A DNA stretch of 64,000 nt from Steroidobacter gossypii (GTDB taxonomy: Bacteria; Pseudomonadota; Gammaproteobacteria; Steroidobacterales; Steroidobacteraceae): contig NZ_JAEVLS010000002.1 in the NCBI RefSeq assembly GCF_016801985.1, positions 558,001 to 622,000 on the forward strand, in the 5' to 3' direction. Positions 1 to 10,537 of the stretch are shown piece after piece. The position numbers and the translations under genes are program-made. The notes beneath the pieces were generated by a model. It did no database searches. It had not been told where the DNA came from and was given only the letters and a program-made list of their open reading frames with translations. Each line of letters begins with the position of its first letter. Position 1 is the first letter of the stretch.

Positions 1-3000
1 GCATGCTCGATGTCGACGGGACCCTCAACACTGACGCTATCAGCCTGGCTCACGGTACGACGCTGAACGTCGACGGCACCGTCCAGGCGACTGGCGGCGC
101 ACAGACCGCCATCACTGGCAGCAGCGGGGTCGACACGGTCATAGTGAATGACGGCGCCACGCTGCTCGCTTCGGGCAATCTCGGCGATGGCAATGACGTG
201 CTTGACGTGGCAGGCACGCTCGACACGGGCGGCGGCACGTTTTCGCTGGGCGCAGGCGATGACACGTTCGTCGTACACAACACGACGCAAGTCATCGGCA
301 CGCTGGACGCGGGCGACGGCAACGACCTGCTGAACGTGAACGTGGATTCGGGCAGCCTCGTGCCGCTCGGCAGCACTACCGGTTTCGAGTCCCTCGGCAA
401 ATCGGGCCTCGGCGCGCTCGAGATCAACGGCGCGTCCGACTTCGTGGACGTGCAGGTGCAGGCGGGCCTGCTCGACATCAACGTGGGCGGCAGCATCCAG
501 ACGCAGACTGCGACCGTGAGCGCCGGCGCAACCTTGAACGTCGATGGCGGCTTCGGGTTCACCACAGGCGCCGATGTGCTTACCGTTGCGGGTACCGTAA
601 CGGGCGCTGGCACCATCAGCATGCTCGATGGTGACGATCAGCTAACCGTCCTCGACGGTGCAGATCTAAGTGGACTCACCACCTCGCTCGATGGCGGCGC
701 GGGCAACGACACGCTCACCGCGAATATCACGACGTCAGCCACGCTCGGTGGCGTGGTCGGCTTCGAGACGCTGACAAAGCAAGGCGCTGGCACGCTCGCA
801 ATTGCAGGTCCCGCTGGCACTTCGTTCGGAACAGTGGACGTGCAGAGTGGCTCGGTTGATGTTGCCGTCGGTGCAAACGTCACAGACGTTTCCGCGACGA
901 CGGTGGCCGCTGGTGCGACATTGAACGTCGACGGCAGCTACGCCGGGAGCGCGGGGAATGACACCTTCACTCTGGCGGGCACGCTCACCGGCGCAGGTAC
1001 TACCCATCTAGGCGACGGAGATGACCTTCTGACGATTCGGGATGGCGCTTCGCTCGGCATGGTGATCGATGCGGGGAACGACGTGGGCGGCGATCGCGTC
1101 GTGCTCGACAACGCCGCTGCACTCGACTTCGACGCAGCGAACGTGGCCGGATTCGAGCATCTGGAAAAGCAAAACACCGGCACGGCGATTCTGACGGGCA
1201 CACATACTTACGACAGCACAACCGTCGCTGGCGGCACGCTCGATGTCATCGACATGCTTGCAACCGATACAGCCGCGCTCGCCGACAACACGATCCTGAA
1301 TGTTGACGGCACGATGCAAGGTGCCAGTGGCGCGCAAGCAGTGATCACCGGCAGCACGGGCGTGAACACGGTGACGGTGTCGGCGGGTGCAATGGTGGCG
1401 GCGACGGGCGATCTCGGTGACGGCAGCGACGTGCTCGATGTCGGCGGCACGCTGGATGCGGGCGGCGGTGCTTTCAACCTGGGCGCGGGCGATGACACGT
1501 TCATCATTCGCGATAACACGACAGTCAATGGCACGGTCGTGGGCGGCGCGGGTAACGACACGCGCGTGTACGACATCACGACGGTCGCGAACGTCGGTGC
1601 GTTGCAGGAGTTCGAGGGCCTGACCAAGCGCAATTCCGGCACGCTCAACATCAACGGCCCGGCCCCAACGGATCTGCTTGAAGTCGCGGTCGAAGGTGGC
1701 ACGCTGAACATCGCATTGGCGGCGAGCGTGACAGGGGTGCGGACGACGACTGTCGACGCGGGCGCGACGTTGAACGTCGACGGCACGTACGCTGGCAGCG
1801 CCGGCGACGACACCTTCACTGTTGCAGGTACGGTCGGCGGGGCGGGCAGCATCGACCTTGCCGACGGCGATGACGTGCTGACCCTGCAGGATGGCGCTGT
1901 CTTGAATATAGCGGTGAACGGCGGGAATGCGGTTGGCGGCGATCGCGTGGTGCTCGACAACGCCTCCGACTTCACCTTCGATGGTGCAAACGTCGCCGGA
2001 TTCGAGCAGCTGGTGAAGCAGAACACCGGCACGGCAACTCTCGCGGGCGCACACGCGTATGACAGCACGGCGATCGGTAGCGGCACGCTCGATGTGGACG
2101 GCACGCTCGAGACCGCCACGATGACACTCGCGGACGATGGCACGCTGAACATCGATGGCACGGTACAGGCGTCCGGCGGCACGCAAACTGCGATCACCGG
2201 CGCGAACGGGGTCAACTCAGTGTTCGTGAACGCGGGCAGCATACTGCGTGCAACCGGCGACCTCGGCGACGGCAATGATGTGCTCGACGTGGCCGGCACA
2301 TTCGATACGGGCAGCGGTACGTTCTTCCTCGGCGCGGGTGACGACACGTTCGTCGTGCACGATGGCACGGTGGTTACCGGCACGGTTGACGGCGGCGACG
2401 GTCTCGACACTCGCGTCTACGACATCGATACCACCGCCACGCTTGGTGCGCTCACGAACTTTGAGGGCCTGACGAAGACGGGCTCCGGCGTGCTGAACAT
2501 CAGCGGCCCCGGCACCTCGGATCTGGCCGAGGTGGACGTGCTCGGCGGCACGCTCGATATCGCAGCGGGTGGGGGCATCACGGGCATCACAAGCGCTACC
2601 GTGGGCGCCGGTGCAATCTTGAACGTCGACGGTGCATTTGACTTCACCGCCGGCGGTGACACGTTTGCTGTTGCAGGCACGATCACAGGGGCAACCTCGA
2701 TCAACATGCTCGACGGTGATGATCAGCTGACGCTAACGGACGGCGCGGACCTGAGCGGTCTGGCCAGTCCGCTCGATGGCGGCACGGGCAACGATACACT
2801 GATCGCAAACATCGCAACGAGCGCCACGCTGGGCGGCGTGAACAGCTTCGAGAACCTCACGAAAGCCGGCCTCGGAACCCTGAATGTCGGTTCGAGCGCC
2901 ACGTTCGATACGGTGCTCGTTGAAGAGGGCGTGCTCGATGTCGCCTCCGGCGCCACGATCGGAGCGAGCACCGGGTCGGTGAGCGAGGGCGCGACATTGA

Positions 3001-5366
3001 ACCTCGCGGGCGACTTCCTGTTCACCGCCGGCGGCGACTCCTTCACGGTGGCAGGCATTGTTGCTGGTCTCGGCGCAATCGACATGCTCGACGGCGACGA
3101 TGAGCTCACCTTGCGTGACGGCGCTGACCTGAGCGGGCTCGCCACGGCGCTCGACGGCGGCGCCGGCACTGACACGCTGACCGCGGACATTGCCAGCCAA
3201 GCGACGCTTGGCGGCGCCACCGGCTTTGAGACGCTGATCAAGCAAGGTGTCGGCGTGTTTACTATCGCCGGCCCCGCCGACTCCATGTTCGACACCGTGC
3301 ACGTGCGCGAAGGCGAGCTCGAGATCACGGCCGGCGCACTCGTTGATCCGCAGACGACGACAGTCGATGCGGGCGCGACGATGACCATCGACGGGACTTA
3401 TCACGGCACCGCCGATGCAGACTCGTTTACGCTCTCCGGCACGCTCGCTGGTAGCGGTGCGGTCGATCTGCTCGAAGGTGATGATGTGCTCACCGTGAAC
3501 ACGGGCGCCGATGTGACATTCACCGGCGTGTTCGATGCGAACGCGGCCAGCAACGATCGCTTCGTGCTCGCCGGCACCGGTGAGGACAGCTTCGATTTGG
3601 GCCTGATCGGCACGGTGTTCCAGAACTTCGATGAGTTCCGAAAGGAAGGCACGGGGGCGTGGCGGCTGACCGGCGCGGGCAGCAACGATTGGACGGTGGC
3701 GGAAGGTACCCTGATCGGAGACAGCGAGAACTTCGGCGGCAACATAGAGAACGCGGCGACGGTGGTCTTCGATCAGGCCGCCGAAGGCACCTACGCTGGA
3801 GTGATTTCCGGCAACGGCACGCTGATCAAAGAGAACACCGGCACGCTCATCATGAGCGGTACGCACACGTTCAGCGGCAACACACAGATTGCGGCGGGTA
3901 CGCTGGAAGTGAACGGCTTGCTGCCGAGCGCGATCGCGATCAACCCGGGCGCGACACTTTCCGGCATCGGCACTGTCGGCTCCGTGAACGCGCCTGCGGG
4001 TGGCGTTGTCGCACCGGGCACCGCCAACCTGCCGTTCGGCACGCTCACGATCGCGGGCGACTACAGCGGCGGCGGCACAGTACGTGTCAACACCGTACTC
4101 GGCAACGAGACTTCCGACACCGGTCGACTGGTCATCCAGGGCAACGTGAGCGGCACGAGCACGGTGCTCGTCAACCGCTGGAGCGGCGATGGCGCGATGA
4201 CGCAAGGCGACGGCATCGAAGTCATCCAGGTGGACGGCACGAGCTCGGCCGACAGTTTCCAGCTCGGCCAGGCGGTGCAAGCCGGCGCATACGAGTATCT
4301 GCTCTACCAGGGCGGCAGCTCCGATGCGAACGACTGGTATCTGCGCTCCGAGCTGATCGATCCCAGCAATCCGCCTGATGATGGGGAGGAGCCACCGACG
4401 CCCGCGTTCCGTGCGGGCGTGCCTGGCTACGTGCTCGGACATCAAGCGAATCTCGAGTACGGTTTCACCGCGCTCGGCAATCTGCGGGGGCGCGTTGGCG
4501 ATCAAGGGCGCATGATAGAAGGCCAGGCTCGCGAGCGAACATCAGATGCCTGGATGCGCGTATACGCGGATGAGCTTGACGTGGGCGGTACTCGCTTCGA
4601 AGCACAGGACCTGCAGATGACGACGGTGCAGTTCGGCACGGACATCTACGCGAGTGGTTCGGGTGATGCGAGCACACATTTCGGCTTGATGGCGAGCGTG
4701 GGCGAAAGCCGCGCTACGCTGCTTGATAGAGCGCGCGCCATCGCCGGACTCTCCACACTCGCGGGCGACATGGAGACGGATGCGAAGGGCGTCGGCATGT
4801 ATTGGACGCACTACGCTGCTAACGGCGCCTATATCGATCTATCGGCGCAGGCGCTGCACTACACGAATCGTTACCGTGATCAAACGCTCACGGATGCAGA
4901 TCAAAGCGGGTGGGGCGGAACGGTTGCAGCCGAGATCGGTGATACGTATGCGCTCGGTGCCACGGGCTGGTTGCTGGAGCCGGGAGCGCAAGTTGCCTAT
5001 CAACGACTCGAGCTCGATGCGTTCCATGATGGTGTCTCCGGCGTCGACGGAGCAGACGACGACGGTGTTCGTGCGCGTGCGGATCTGCGCTTGCTGCGCG
5101 CTCCAAGCGATTGGCTCGGCATGAGCAATGCCTCGCCCTACATCGGCCTGGGCGTCCAACACGACTTCCGCCGCGCGAGCGCCGTGACGATCGGTGGTAC
5201 CACGCTCAACGACGAGATCCCTGATACTACAGGCGACGTCAGCGTCGGCTTCACGGGCAACGTGCTCTCGGGTGTCGAACTGCATCTCGATATGCGATAT
5301 CAGAAGGCAACCGAGGGAGAAAGGGATGGCCTGCGCGCGAACTTCGGCTTCCGCATGATGTTCTGA
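1..5366 (+). CDS. Autotransporter (type V secretion), 3' part; 5' end lies before the window
   Basis: This is the C-terminal 1787+ residues of a very large autotransporter; the reading frame is open to the window edge, so signal peptide and true start are upstream. The passenger (to about residue 1460) is built from degenerate Gly/Asp/Thr-rich beta modules, with near copies around residues 24, 434 and 717. It carries RTX-like stretches such as GGAGNDTLT and GAGDDTF. An autotransporter-associated beta-strand segment (TGTLIMSGTHTFSGNT then GTLEVNG) precedes a C-terminal beta-barrel from about residue 1480 to the terminal Phe (FGFRMMF), typical of outer-membrane barrels. The expected role is a surface-displayed adhesin or scaffold, threaded through its own barrel with Bam help. 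The ligand cannot be told. The family is clear; the function of the passenger is inference. Confidence 0.93.
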   Translation, partial: MLDVDGTLNTDAISLAHGTTLNVDGTVQATGGAQTAITGSSGVDTVIVNDGATLLASGNLGDGNDVLDVAGTLDTGGGTFSLGAGDDTFVVHNTTQVIGTLDAGDGNDLLNVNVDSGSLVPLGSTTGFESLGKSGLGALEINGASDFVDVQVQAGLLDINVGGSIQTQTATVSAGATLNVDGGFGFTTGADVLTVAGTVTGAGTISMLDGDDQLTVLDGADLSGLTTSLDGGAGNDTLTANITTSATLGGVVGFETLTKQGAGTLAIAGPAGTSFGTVDVQSGSVDVAVGANVTDVSATTVAAGATLNVDGSYAGSAGNDTFTLAGTLTGAGTTHLGDGDDLLTIRDGASLGMVIDAGNDVGGDRVVLDNAAALDFDAANVAGFEHLEKQNTGTAILTGTHTYDSTTVAGGTLDVIDMLATDTAALADNTILNVDGTMQGASGAQAVITGSTGVNTVTVSAGAMVAATGDLGDGSDVLDVGGTLDAGGGAFNLGAGDDTFIIRDNTTVNGTVVGGAGNDTRVYDITTVANVGALQEFEGLTKRNSGTLNINGPAPTDLLEVAVEGGTLNIALAASVTGVRTTTVDAGATLNVDGTYAGSAGDDTFTVAGTVGGAGSIDLADGDDVLTLQDGAVLNIAVNGGNAVGGDRVVLDNASDFTFDGANVAGFEQLVKQNTGTATLAGAHAYDSTAIGSGTLDVDGTLETATMTLADDGTLNIDGTVQASGGTQTAITGANGVNSVFVNAGSILRATGDLGDGNDVLDVAGTFDTGSGTFFLGAGDDTFVVHDGTVVTGTVDGGDGLDTRVYDIDTTATLGALTNFEGLTKTGSGVLNISGPGTSDLAEVDVLGGTLDIAAGGGITGITSATVGAGAILNVDGAFDFTAGGDTFAVAGTITGATSINMLDGDDQLTLTDGADLSGLASPLDGGTGNDTLIANIATSATLGGVNSFENLTKAGLGTLNVGSSATFDTVLVEEGVLDVASGATIGASTGSVSEGATLNLAGDFLFTAGGDSFTVAGIVAGLGAIDMLDGDDELTLRDGADLSGLATALDGGAGTDTLTADIASQATLGGATGFETLIKQGVGVFTIAGPADSMFDTVHVREGELEITAGALVDPQTTTVDAGATMTIDGTYHGTADADSFTLSGTLAGSGAVDLLEGDDVLTVNTGADVTFTGVFDANAASNDRFVLAGTGEDSFDLGLIGTVFQNFDEFRKEGTGAWRLTGAGSNDWTVAEGTLIGDSENFGGNIENAATVVFDQAAEGTYAGVISGNGTLIKENTGTLIMSGTHTFSGNTQIAAGTLEVNGLLPSAIAINPGATLSGIGTVGSVNAPAGGVVAPGTANLPFGTLTIAGDYSGGGTVRVNTVLGNETSDTGRLVIQGNVSGTSTVLVNRWSGDGAMTQGDGIEVIQVDGTSSADSFQLGQAVQAGAYEYLLYQGGSSDANDWYLRSELIDPSNPPDDGEEPPTPAFRAGVPGYVLGHQANLEYGFTALGNLRGRVGDQGRMIEGQARERTSDAWMRVYADELDVGGTRFEAQDLQMTTVQFGTDIYASGSGDASTHFGLMASVGESRATLLDRARAIAGLSTLAGDMETDAKGVGMYWTHYAANGAYIDLSAQALHYTNRYRDQTLTDADQSGWGGTVAAEIGDTYALGATGWLLEPGAQVAYQRLELDAFHDGVSGVDGADDDGVRARADLRLLRAPSDWLGMSNASPYIGLGVQHDFRRASAVTIGGTTLNDEIPDTTGDVSVGFTGNVLSGVELHLDMRYQKATEGERDGLRANFGFRMMF

Positions 5367-5676
5367 GGCCGGAGCCAATTCTTCGGATCGGCGGACCCAC
5401 TCCTCGAGTCACGCGTCCGCGGGTTCGTGCCTGGAGAAGCTGCGGAACCGTATCTCTACCCGTGGGAGCTGTCATCGATTCAACCGGCACACTGGATCCT
5501 GGAAGTCGGAGCGGTTCTGGCGCGAGTGAGTGTGCTCGTGACCAAGTCCTTGAGCGAATTCGGCAGCGAGCAGATCGCGCCGGATGGTGTGATTGACCTG
5601 AATTGTGGAGCACGGTCTCAAGAAATCGTGCGGACTGCCGTCTGAGGAATAAGCCAGTTTCTCAGGACGGGCCGAG
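5367..5676. other. Intergenic region, no convincing gene
   Basis: About 310 bases between the autotransporter stop and the next gene. A 72-codon open frame at 5427-5645 (+) has no recognisable domain and no clear ribosome binding site, and it is overlapped by an equally open minus-strand frame. I see no repeat or strong hairpin here. Confidence 0.5.
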
Positions 5677-6423
5677 ATGACGATTCACGGATTGAACAGT
5701 ATGGCGAACTCGACTATTCATTTCGGCGCCGCCGAGTCCGCGGGCTCCCGGTTGAGTCGGGAGACAAAGGTCGCACAGTCCACAGCCGCCACCAGCGCTC
5801 CCCGTCCCGCCGCGATCTACCATCCTTCGCAGCCGGGTAGCACCTCGGATCTCGCCGGGCGGGGAGACATCAAGGCCTACAGCTGGGACTCGAAGCCGGA
5901 TGAAGACCAGCGGATGCTCATCGCATCGCTGCAACTGCGGCTCAAGGAACTGCCCGCGGTGTCCGCCGGGCTGCGCAGCGCGTACGACACTGCGACTGCC
6001 GGCTTGTCACCCGAACTTTTGCAGAAGGACTGGGGATTTTCTGTATCCAACGGTGAGCTCGTTGTTCTGGAGGGGAGCGACGCGCTTTCCGATGAGGAAC
6101 GGGCCACGTTGCAACTCGCGCTTGCCGAGCTCACGTCGGCCGCGAATGCCGTGGCAGAGACCACCAGCCGCATGATCGCGCTGGACCGCGGCACCAATGG
6201 CTTCAGCAACGGCATTGGCCGCTTCGACGTTCCCACGAAGAATTTCGCCGAAGTGGTGGACCTGCGCAAATATCTGCTCGACCACGGCCCCAGCGGAAAA
6301 TACAACAACGCTAAAGACCCTTCGAACCTCCGAAAACTCTATGGCATGGGAGGATGGGCCATGATGGATCAGATCGAAGCGAACGCTGCGGCGCGCTTCT
6401 CCGTGCCAAAGTTTCCGTTCTAA
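5677..6423 (+). CDS. Hypothetical protein, 248 aa
   Basis: Not recognised. The first 70 residues are rich in Ser/Ala/Thr/Pro and look disordered. Residues 75-170 look helical (LQLRLKEL, then ALAELTSAANAVAETTSRMI), and the C-terminal part has a conserved-looking basic/aromatic stretch (NLRKLYGMGGWAMMDQIEANA). There is no signal peptide, membrane segment or known catalytic motif. The ATG at 5677 was chosen because a weak purine tract (GGGCCGAG) precedes it; ATG 5701, eight codons later, is the alternative. It stands alone between an autotransporter and a decayed gene. Long coding length and good third-position GC argue that it is real, but the function is unknown. Confidence 0.65.
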   Translation: MTIHGLNSMANSTIHFGAAESAGSRLSRETKVAQSTAATSAPRPAAIYHPSQPGSTSDLAGRGDIKAYSWDSKPDEDQRMLIASLQLRLKELPAVSAGLRSAYDTATAGLSPELLQKDWGFSVSNGELVVLEGSDALSDEERATLQLALAELTSAANAVAETTSRMIALDRGTNGFSNGIGRFDVPTKNFAEVVDLRKYLLDHGPSGKYNNAKDPSNLRKLYGMGGWAMMDQIEANAAARFSVPKFPF

Positions 6424-6429
6424 GCTTGC

Positions 6430-6812
6430 GCAGAGTCCGAGCGGCGTGGCGCCGAGCGGCACGGCCACGACACTCTCCGGTCTCGACACATTCACCATGT
6501 CCGACGCGCGAACAAACAAGCCGACCACGAGCCGGTATGTGTGCGCTGTGTTCAGCGGCGCCGAAGCAGTCGGCGAAACACGCAGATAAATCGTGGCGGG
6601 CGTCGGCAGATTGGAGATCATGGAGTCCGGGTTCGCCCCGATCGGCGCCCAGAAACTGCCTGTGAACTACTCCAGCGTCCACTCGTTGGGGCCGAACGCA
6701 TCGGCCATGCGCACGAATACGTCCTGACCGAATTGCGCGGTATAACTGAAATAGTCCACGTCCTGCGTGCTGTCCACAGTCATGGCTGTTGCGGAGGTTG
6801 ACGCGATATAGC
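6430..6812 (-). pseudogene. Relic of a secreted beta-sandwich (PPC/Ig-like) protein
   Basis: Reading the minus strand from about 6790 down gives a continuous extracellular-type sequence: DVDYFSYTAQFGQDVFVRM, then PNEWTLE, an in-frame TAG (about 6668), then GSFWAPIGANPDSMISNL and ATIYLRVSP...YRLVVG. This pattern (DxDYFxxxA, GQ, ewtLe, a final YRL.G strand) resembles bacterial pre-peptidase C-terminal or similar jelly-roll domains of secreted proteins. There is no start codon with a leader, and the frame is interrupted, so it is called a relic. The family assignment rests on pattern recognition only. The operator at 6820-6833 lies just outside it. Confidence 0.45.
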
Positions 6813-6819
6813 GCAGTGC

Positions 6820-6833
6820 GTTAAACGTTTCAC
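6820..6833. promoter_or_regulatory. LacI-family operator in front of the add relic
   Basis: GTTAAACGTTTCAC, centred on AAAC|GTTT, the classic CpG-centred core of LacI/PurR-type operators. It lies 33 bases before the ATG of the adenosine deaminase relic and shares TTAAACGTTTCAC with the site before lacI (14705-14718). Confidence 0.6.
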
Positions 6834-6841
6834 TGAGTTAA

Positions 6842-8013
<1,172 letters not shown>

Positions 8014-8064
8014 ATGCACTCCGCTTGATTCCGACCGAGTCGTGGCCGTATAACGTGAATCATA

Positions 8065-8080
8065 ACTGAAACGTTTCAGT
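8065..8080. promoter_or_regulatory. LacI-family operator, perfect 16-bp palindrome
   Basis: ACTGAAACGTTTCAGT, a perfect inverted repeat. It lies between the divergent PfkB kinase (start about 8013) and TonB receptor (start 8135), so it could control both. Core identical to the site at 16916-16929. Confidence 0.75.
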
Positions 8081-8134
8081 AACACGATCGGTGCACACTG
8101 GCGTCCTCTGGCATCGAGTGAGAGTGAGGGGAGC

Positions 8135-10495
8135 ATGACGAAGGCGTATCCAACAAGAACCGGCCTGACGGCATTGGCCACGCTGGCCGCGGGGGTCGGC
8201 AACGCGGCGGACACCGGTCCGGTCCCGCAGCAGATCGAGGTCATCGAAGTGCTGGCCACGAAGATCGGTTCGGGTCAAACCCGCGCCACGTTCGTGCTCG
8301 CCGGGCAGGACATCGCCGAGCGTCCGCTCGGTGCGGATGTCACGCAAAGCCTGGCGAAGGTTCCGGGCGTGCAGGTTTCGACGGGCGATGCGCGTGGCGG
8401 CAGCTTTTCATTCGAGCTGTACCTGCGCGGACTGAACAAGGAACAGATCGGCTTGACCATCGACGGCATTCCGACCGGCGATGCGCGTTTCAACGGCGGC
8501 TCACCGCCGCAGCGGTTCATGGACTCGAGCAATATCGCCTCGATCGAGGTTTCGCAGAGCGCCGGCGACATCGGCGCGCCGTCACGTTTCGCGCTCGGCG
8601 GATTCGTCGACTTCAAGACCGACGATCCCGCGAGGGATGCAGGCCTTACTACGGAGCTCGGCACGGGCTCGGATGATTTCTACCGCGGCTACTTGCGGGC
8701 CGATACCGGCGAGTCGAGCAACGGCTGGTCGGCCATGGCTTCCTACTCCTATCAGGAGAACGACATCTGGGCGGGTCCGAAAAATCGTTCCTCGGAGCGC
8801 GATCACGGCGAGCTCAAGGTCGTGAAGCGATGGCAGGACGGCTCGTTCCTGAAAGCACGCGCCAGCTACAACGATCAGAGCGACAATGACTTCAACATCA
8901 TCACGCTCGATGAGTTTCGCGCCGATCCGGACAACGATCGAGCGAGCGACACGCTGGCCGGCATCCCGGCACGAGATGTCGATTTCGGCGGCGCCCTTGG
9001 TGGTACGCGCGAGGACTTTCTCGCGTACGTCAACGGGCTCTGGCAGGTCGGCGACAACACGCAGCTGACCCTCAATCCTTACTATCAAACATTGGACGGC
9101 GAATCCTTCCGCTATCAGGATCGATCTCGGCAACTGGCCGGTGGCGATCCTCGGGCGGTGACGGGCTACACTCCGACCGGCGGTGCGATTCGCCCAGCGG
9201 TCATTGTCAATCGCAACAGCAACGCCTTGGGTGGGCCGGCGGACATGCGTGTCACGCCGCGTGACCGCGAGCGCTACGGCGTGACCGGCGAGGCCCGTTT
9301 CAGCGAGATCGCTTCACGCCATACCGTGCGGCTGGGATTCTGGTGGGAAGGCGGCGACTCGACTGAAGATCGCAACTTCTATCCGCTGATCGATTCCGCA
9401 CGAAGCATCGATTTCGATCGTGGCCGCCTGAACTATGTCGAGTATCAGCGCTCGACCACGCTCGAGACCACGATGTTCTACGCTCAGGACTCGATCGAGT
9501 TGCTGCCCGACACGCTGCGCGCGGACCTTGGGGTGACCTGGTTCGATGTGAAGTATCGTGCCAAGTCGCCGCTGGAATACGCGGCGGCGGTGAGCTTCTC
9601 GCAGGAATCGAACCTCAATCCCAAAGTTGCGTTGAGCTGGCAGCCCGTGGTGGGGCTGGAGATCTTTGGCGGCTATGCGCAGAACTTTGCCGGCATTCCG
9701 GAAGATGCTTTCCTCGGCTCGACCGCGGTCATCAATCCTGGCGACCTGGATCCGATCGAAACCGAGAACTTCGATCTGGGCGTGCGTTACACCGGCGGCA
9801 ACTACGTCTTGTCTTTACAGGGCTACTCGGTCGAGCTGAAGAACAACATCGGCATCGTGCCGCGCGACCCGACAGTGGTCGATCCGGACGAAATCGTGCG
9901 TGGTAACGTCGCGACTCGGGCAGCAAACATCGATGGGCTGGAGACGCTCGGCCTCGAGCTCACGGCGATCGCCGATTTCGACTGGTTCGATGTTTATGGC
10001 GCCTACTCGTACCAGGATGCCAAGCACGACGATCCGCCGGCGGGCTCGCAGGCGCGCGCTAATCTTGCTGCCGTTGGCGTCATCGGCGGCGAGCGCGTAC
10101 GTGACATTCCAACGCACAGCTTCTACGGCCAGATTGGAATCGGACCGTTCAAGGGCGTGAGCTTCCAGCTGAACGGCCGCTACGTCGGCGAGCGTGTCGG
10201 CGGTCACATCATTGCGCCCACCACCTTCATACCGGCCGGGGTCGAACAGCTGCCCAGCTACACCTTGCTCGGCGCCAATGTGAGCTACGACCTTCCGGTC
10301 GGCTGGCTCTCAGAGTTGCGGCTGCAATTGAACGTCGACAATCTACTGGACGAGGAATACCTCGGCGCCGTGTCGAGCGCGACGGCCACCCAACCGGAAT
10401 TCGGATTGCTCACCGGGCCGACGGTGCGCACGCTCGATCGCTATTTCATCGGGGCGCCGCGGACCGTCACCTTCTCGGTGCGCGCGAGATTCTGA
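8135..10495 (+). CDS. TonB-dependent receptor, 786 aa
   Basis: Outer-membrane active-transport receptor. An N-terminal signal peptide (residues 1-25, ending near GVGNAA) is followed by a plug domain (about 45-175, with VTQSLAKVPGVQVSTGDAR and YLRGLNKEQIGLTIDGIP). A 22-strand-type barrel follows, ending in a terminal Phe (FSVRARF); DNLLDEEYLG is typical of the last strands. ATG 8135 has a strong ribosome binding site (GAGGGGAG). Because it sits inside a nucleoside locus and behind the shared LacI-type operator, a nucleoside or nucleotide-like ligand is the best inference; the ligand itself is not readable. It is convergent with the phytase-like gene, with a strong hairpin between them. Confidence 0.93.
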   Translation: MTKAYPTRTGLTALATLAAGVGNAADTGPVPQQIEVIEVLATKIGSGQTRATFVLAGQDIAERPLGADVTQSLAKVPGVQVSTGDARGGSFSFELYLRGLNKEQIGLTIDGIPTGDARFNGGSPPQRFMDSSNIASIEVSQSAGDIGAPSRFALGGFVDFKTDDPARDAGLTTELGTGSDDFYRGYLRADTGESSNGWSAMASYSYQENDIWAGPKNRSSERDHGELKVVKRWQDGSFLKARASYNDQSDNDFNIITLDEFRADPDNDRASDTLAGIPARDVDFGGALGGTREDFLAYVNGLWQVGDNTQLTLNPYYQTLDGESFRYQDRSRQLAGGDPRAVTGYTPTGGAIRPAVIVNRNSNALGGPADMRVTPRDRERYGVTGEARFSEIASRHTVRLGFWWEGGDSTEDRNFYPLIDSARSIDFDRGRLNYVEYQRSTTLETTMFYAQDSIELLPDTLRADLGVTWFDVKYRAKSPLEYAAAVSFSQESNLNPKVALSWQPVVGLEIFGGYAQNFAGIPEDAFLGSTAVINPGDLDPIETENFDLGVRYTGGNYVLSLQGYSVELKNNIGIVPRDPTVVDPDEIVRGNVATRAANIDGLETLGLELTAIADFDWFDVYGAYSYQDAKHDDPPAGSQARANLAAVGVIGGERVRDIPTHSFYGQIGIGPFKGVSFQLNGRYVGERVGGHIIAPTTFIPAGVEQLPSYTLLGANVSYDLPVGWLSELRLQLNVDNLLDEEYLGAVSSATATQPEFGLLTGPTVRTLDRYFIGAPRTVTFSVRARF

Positions 10496-10501
10496 GCGTG
10501 T

Positions 10502-10527
10502 CGCGGCCCGGGAACGCCCGGGCCGCG
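10502..10527. terminator. Strong GC hairpin between convergent genes
   Basis: An 11-bp perfect stem (CGCGGCCCGGG / CCCGGGCCGCG) with an AACG loop between the TonB receptor stop (10495) and the phytase-like stop (10538). There is no T-tract, so it may need Rho or act only as an mRNA end-stabiliser for both strands. Confidence 0.6.
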
Positions 10528-10537
10528 CCATGCGTGT

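Noticed and set aside
50-4505. Long minus-strand and alternate-frame open frames opposite the autotransporter
   Set aside because: They are shadows of a repetitive high-GC gene: low-complexity Arg/Ala/Pro composition, no starts with ribosome binding sites, no domains.
3-5366. CRISPR-like repetition in the first 4 kb
   Set aside because: The repetition is protein-level, degenerate and in frame with no constant spacer length.
8019-8259. N-terminal 80-residue extension of the PfkB kinase
   Set aside because: It would cover the operator palindrome and the start of the divergent TonB receptor, and has no similarity to the family.
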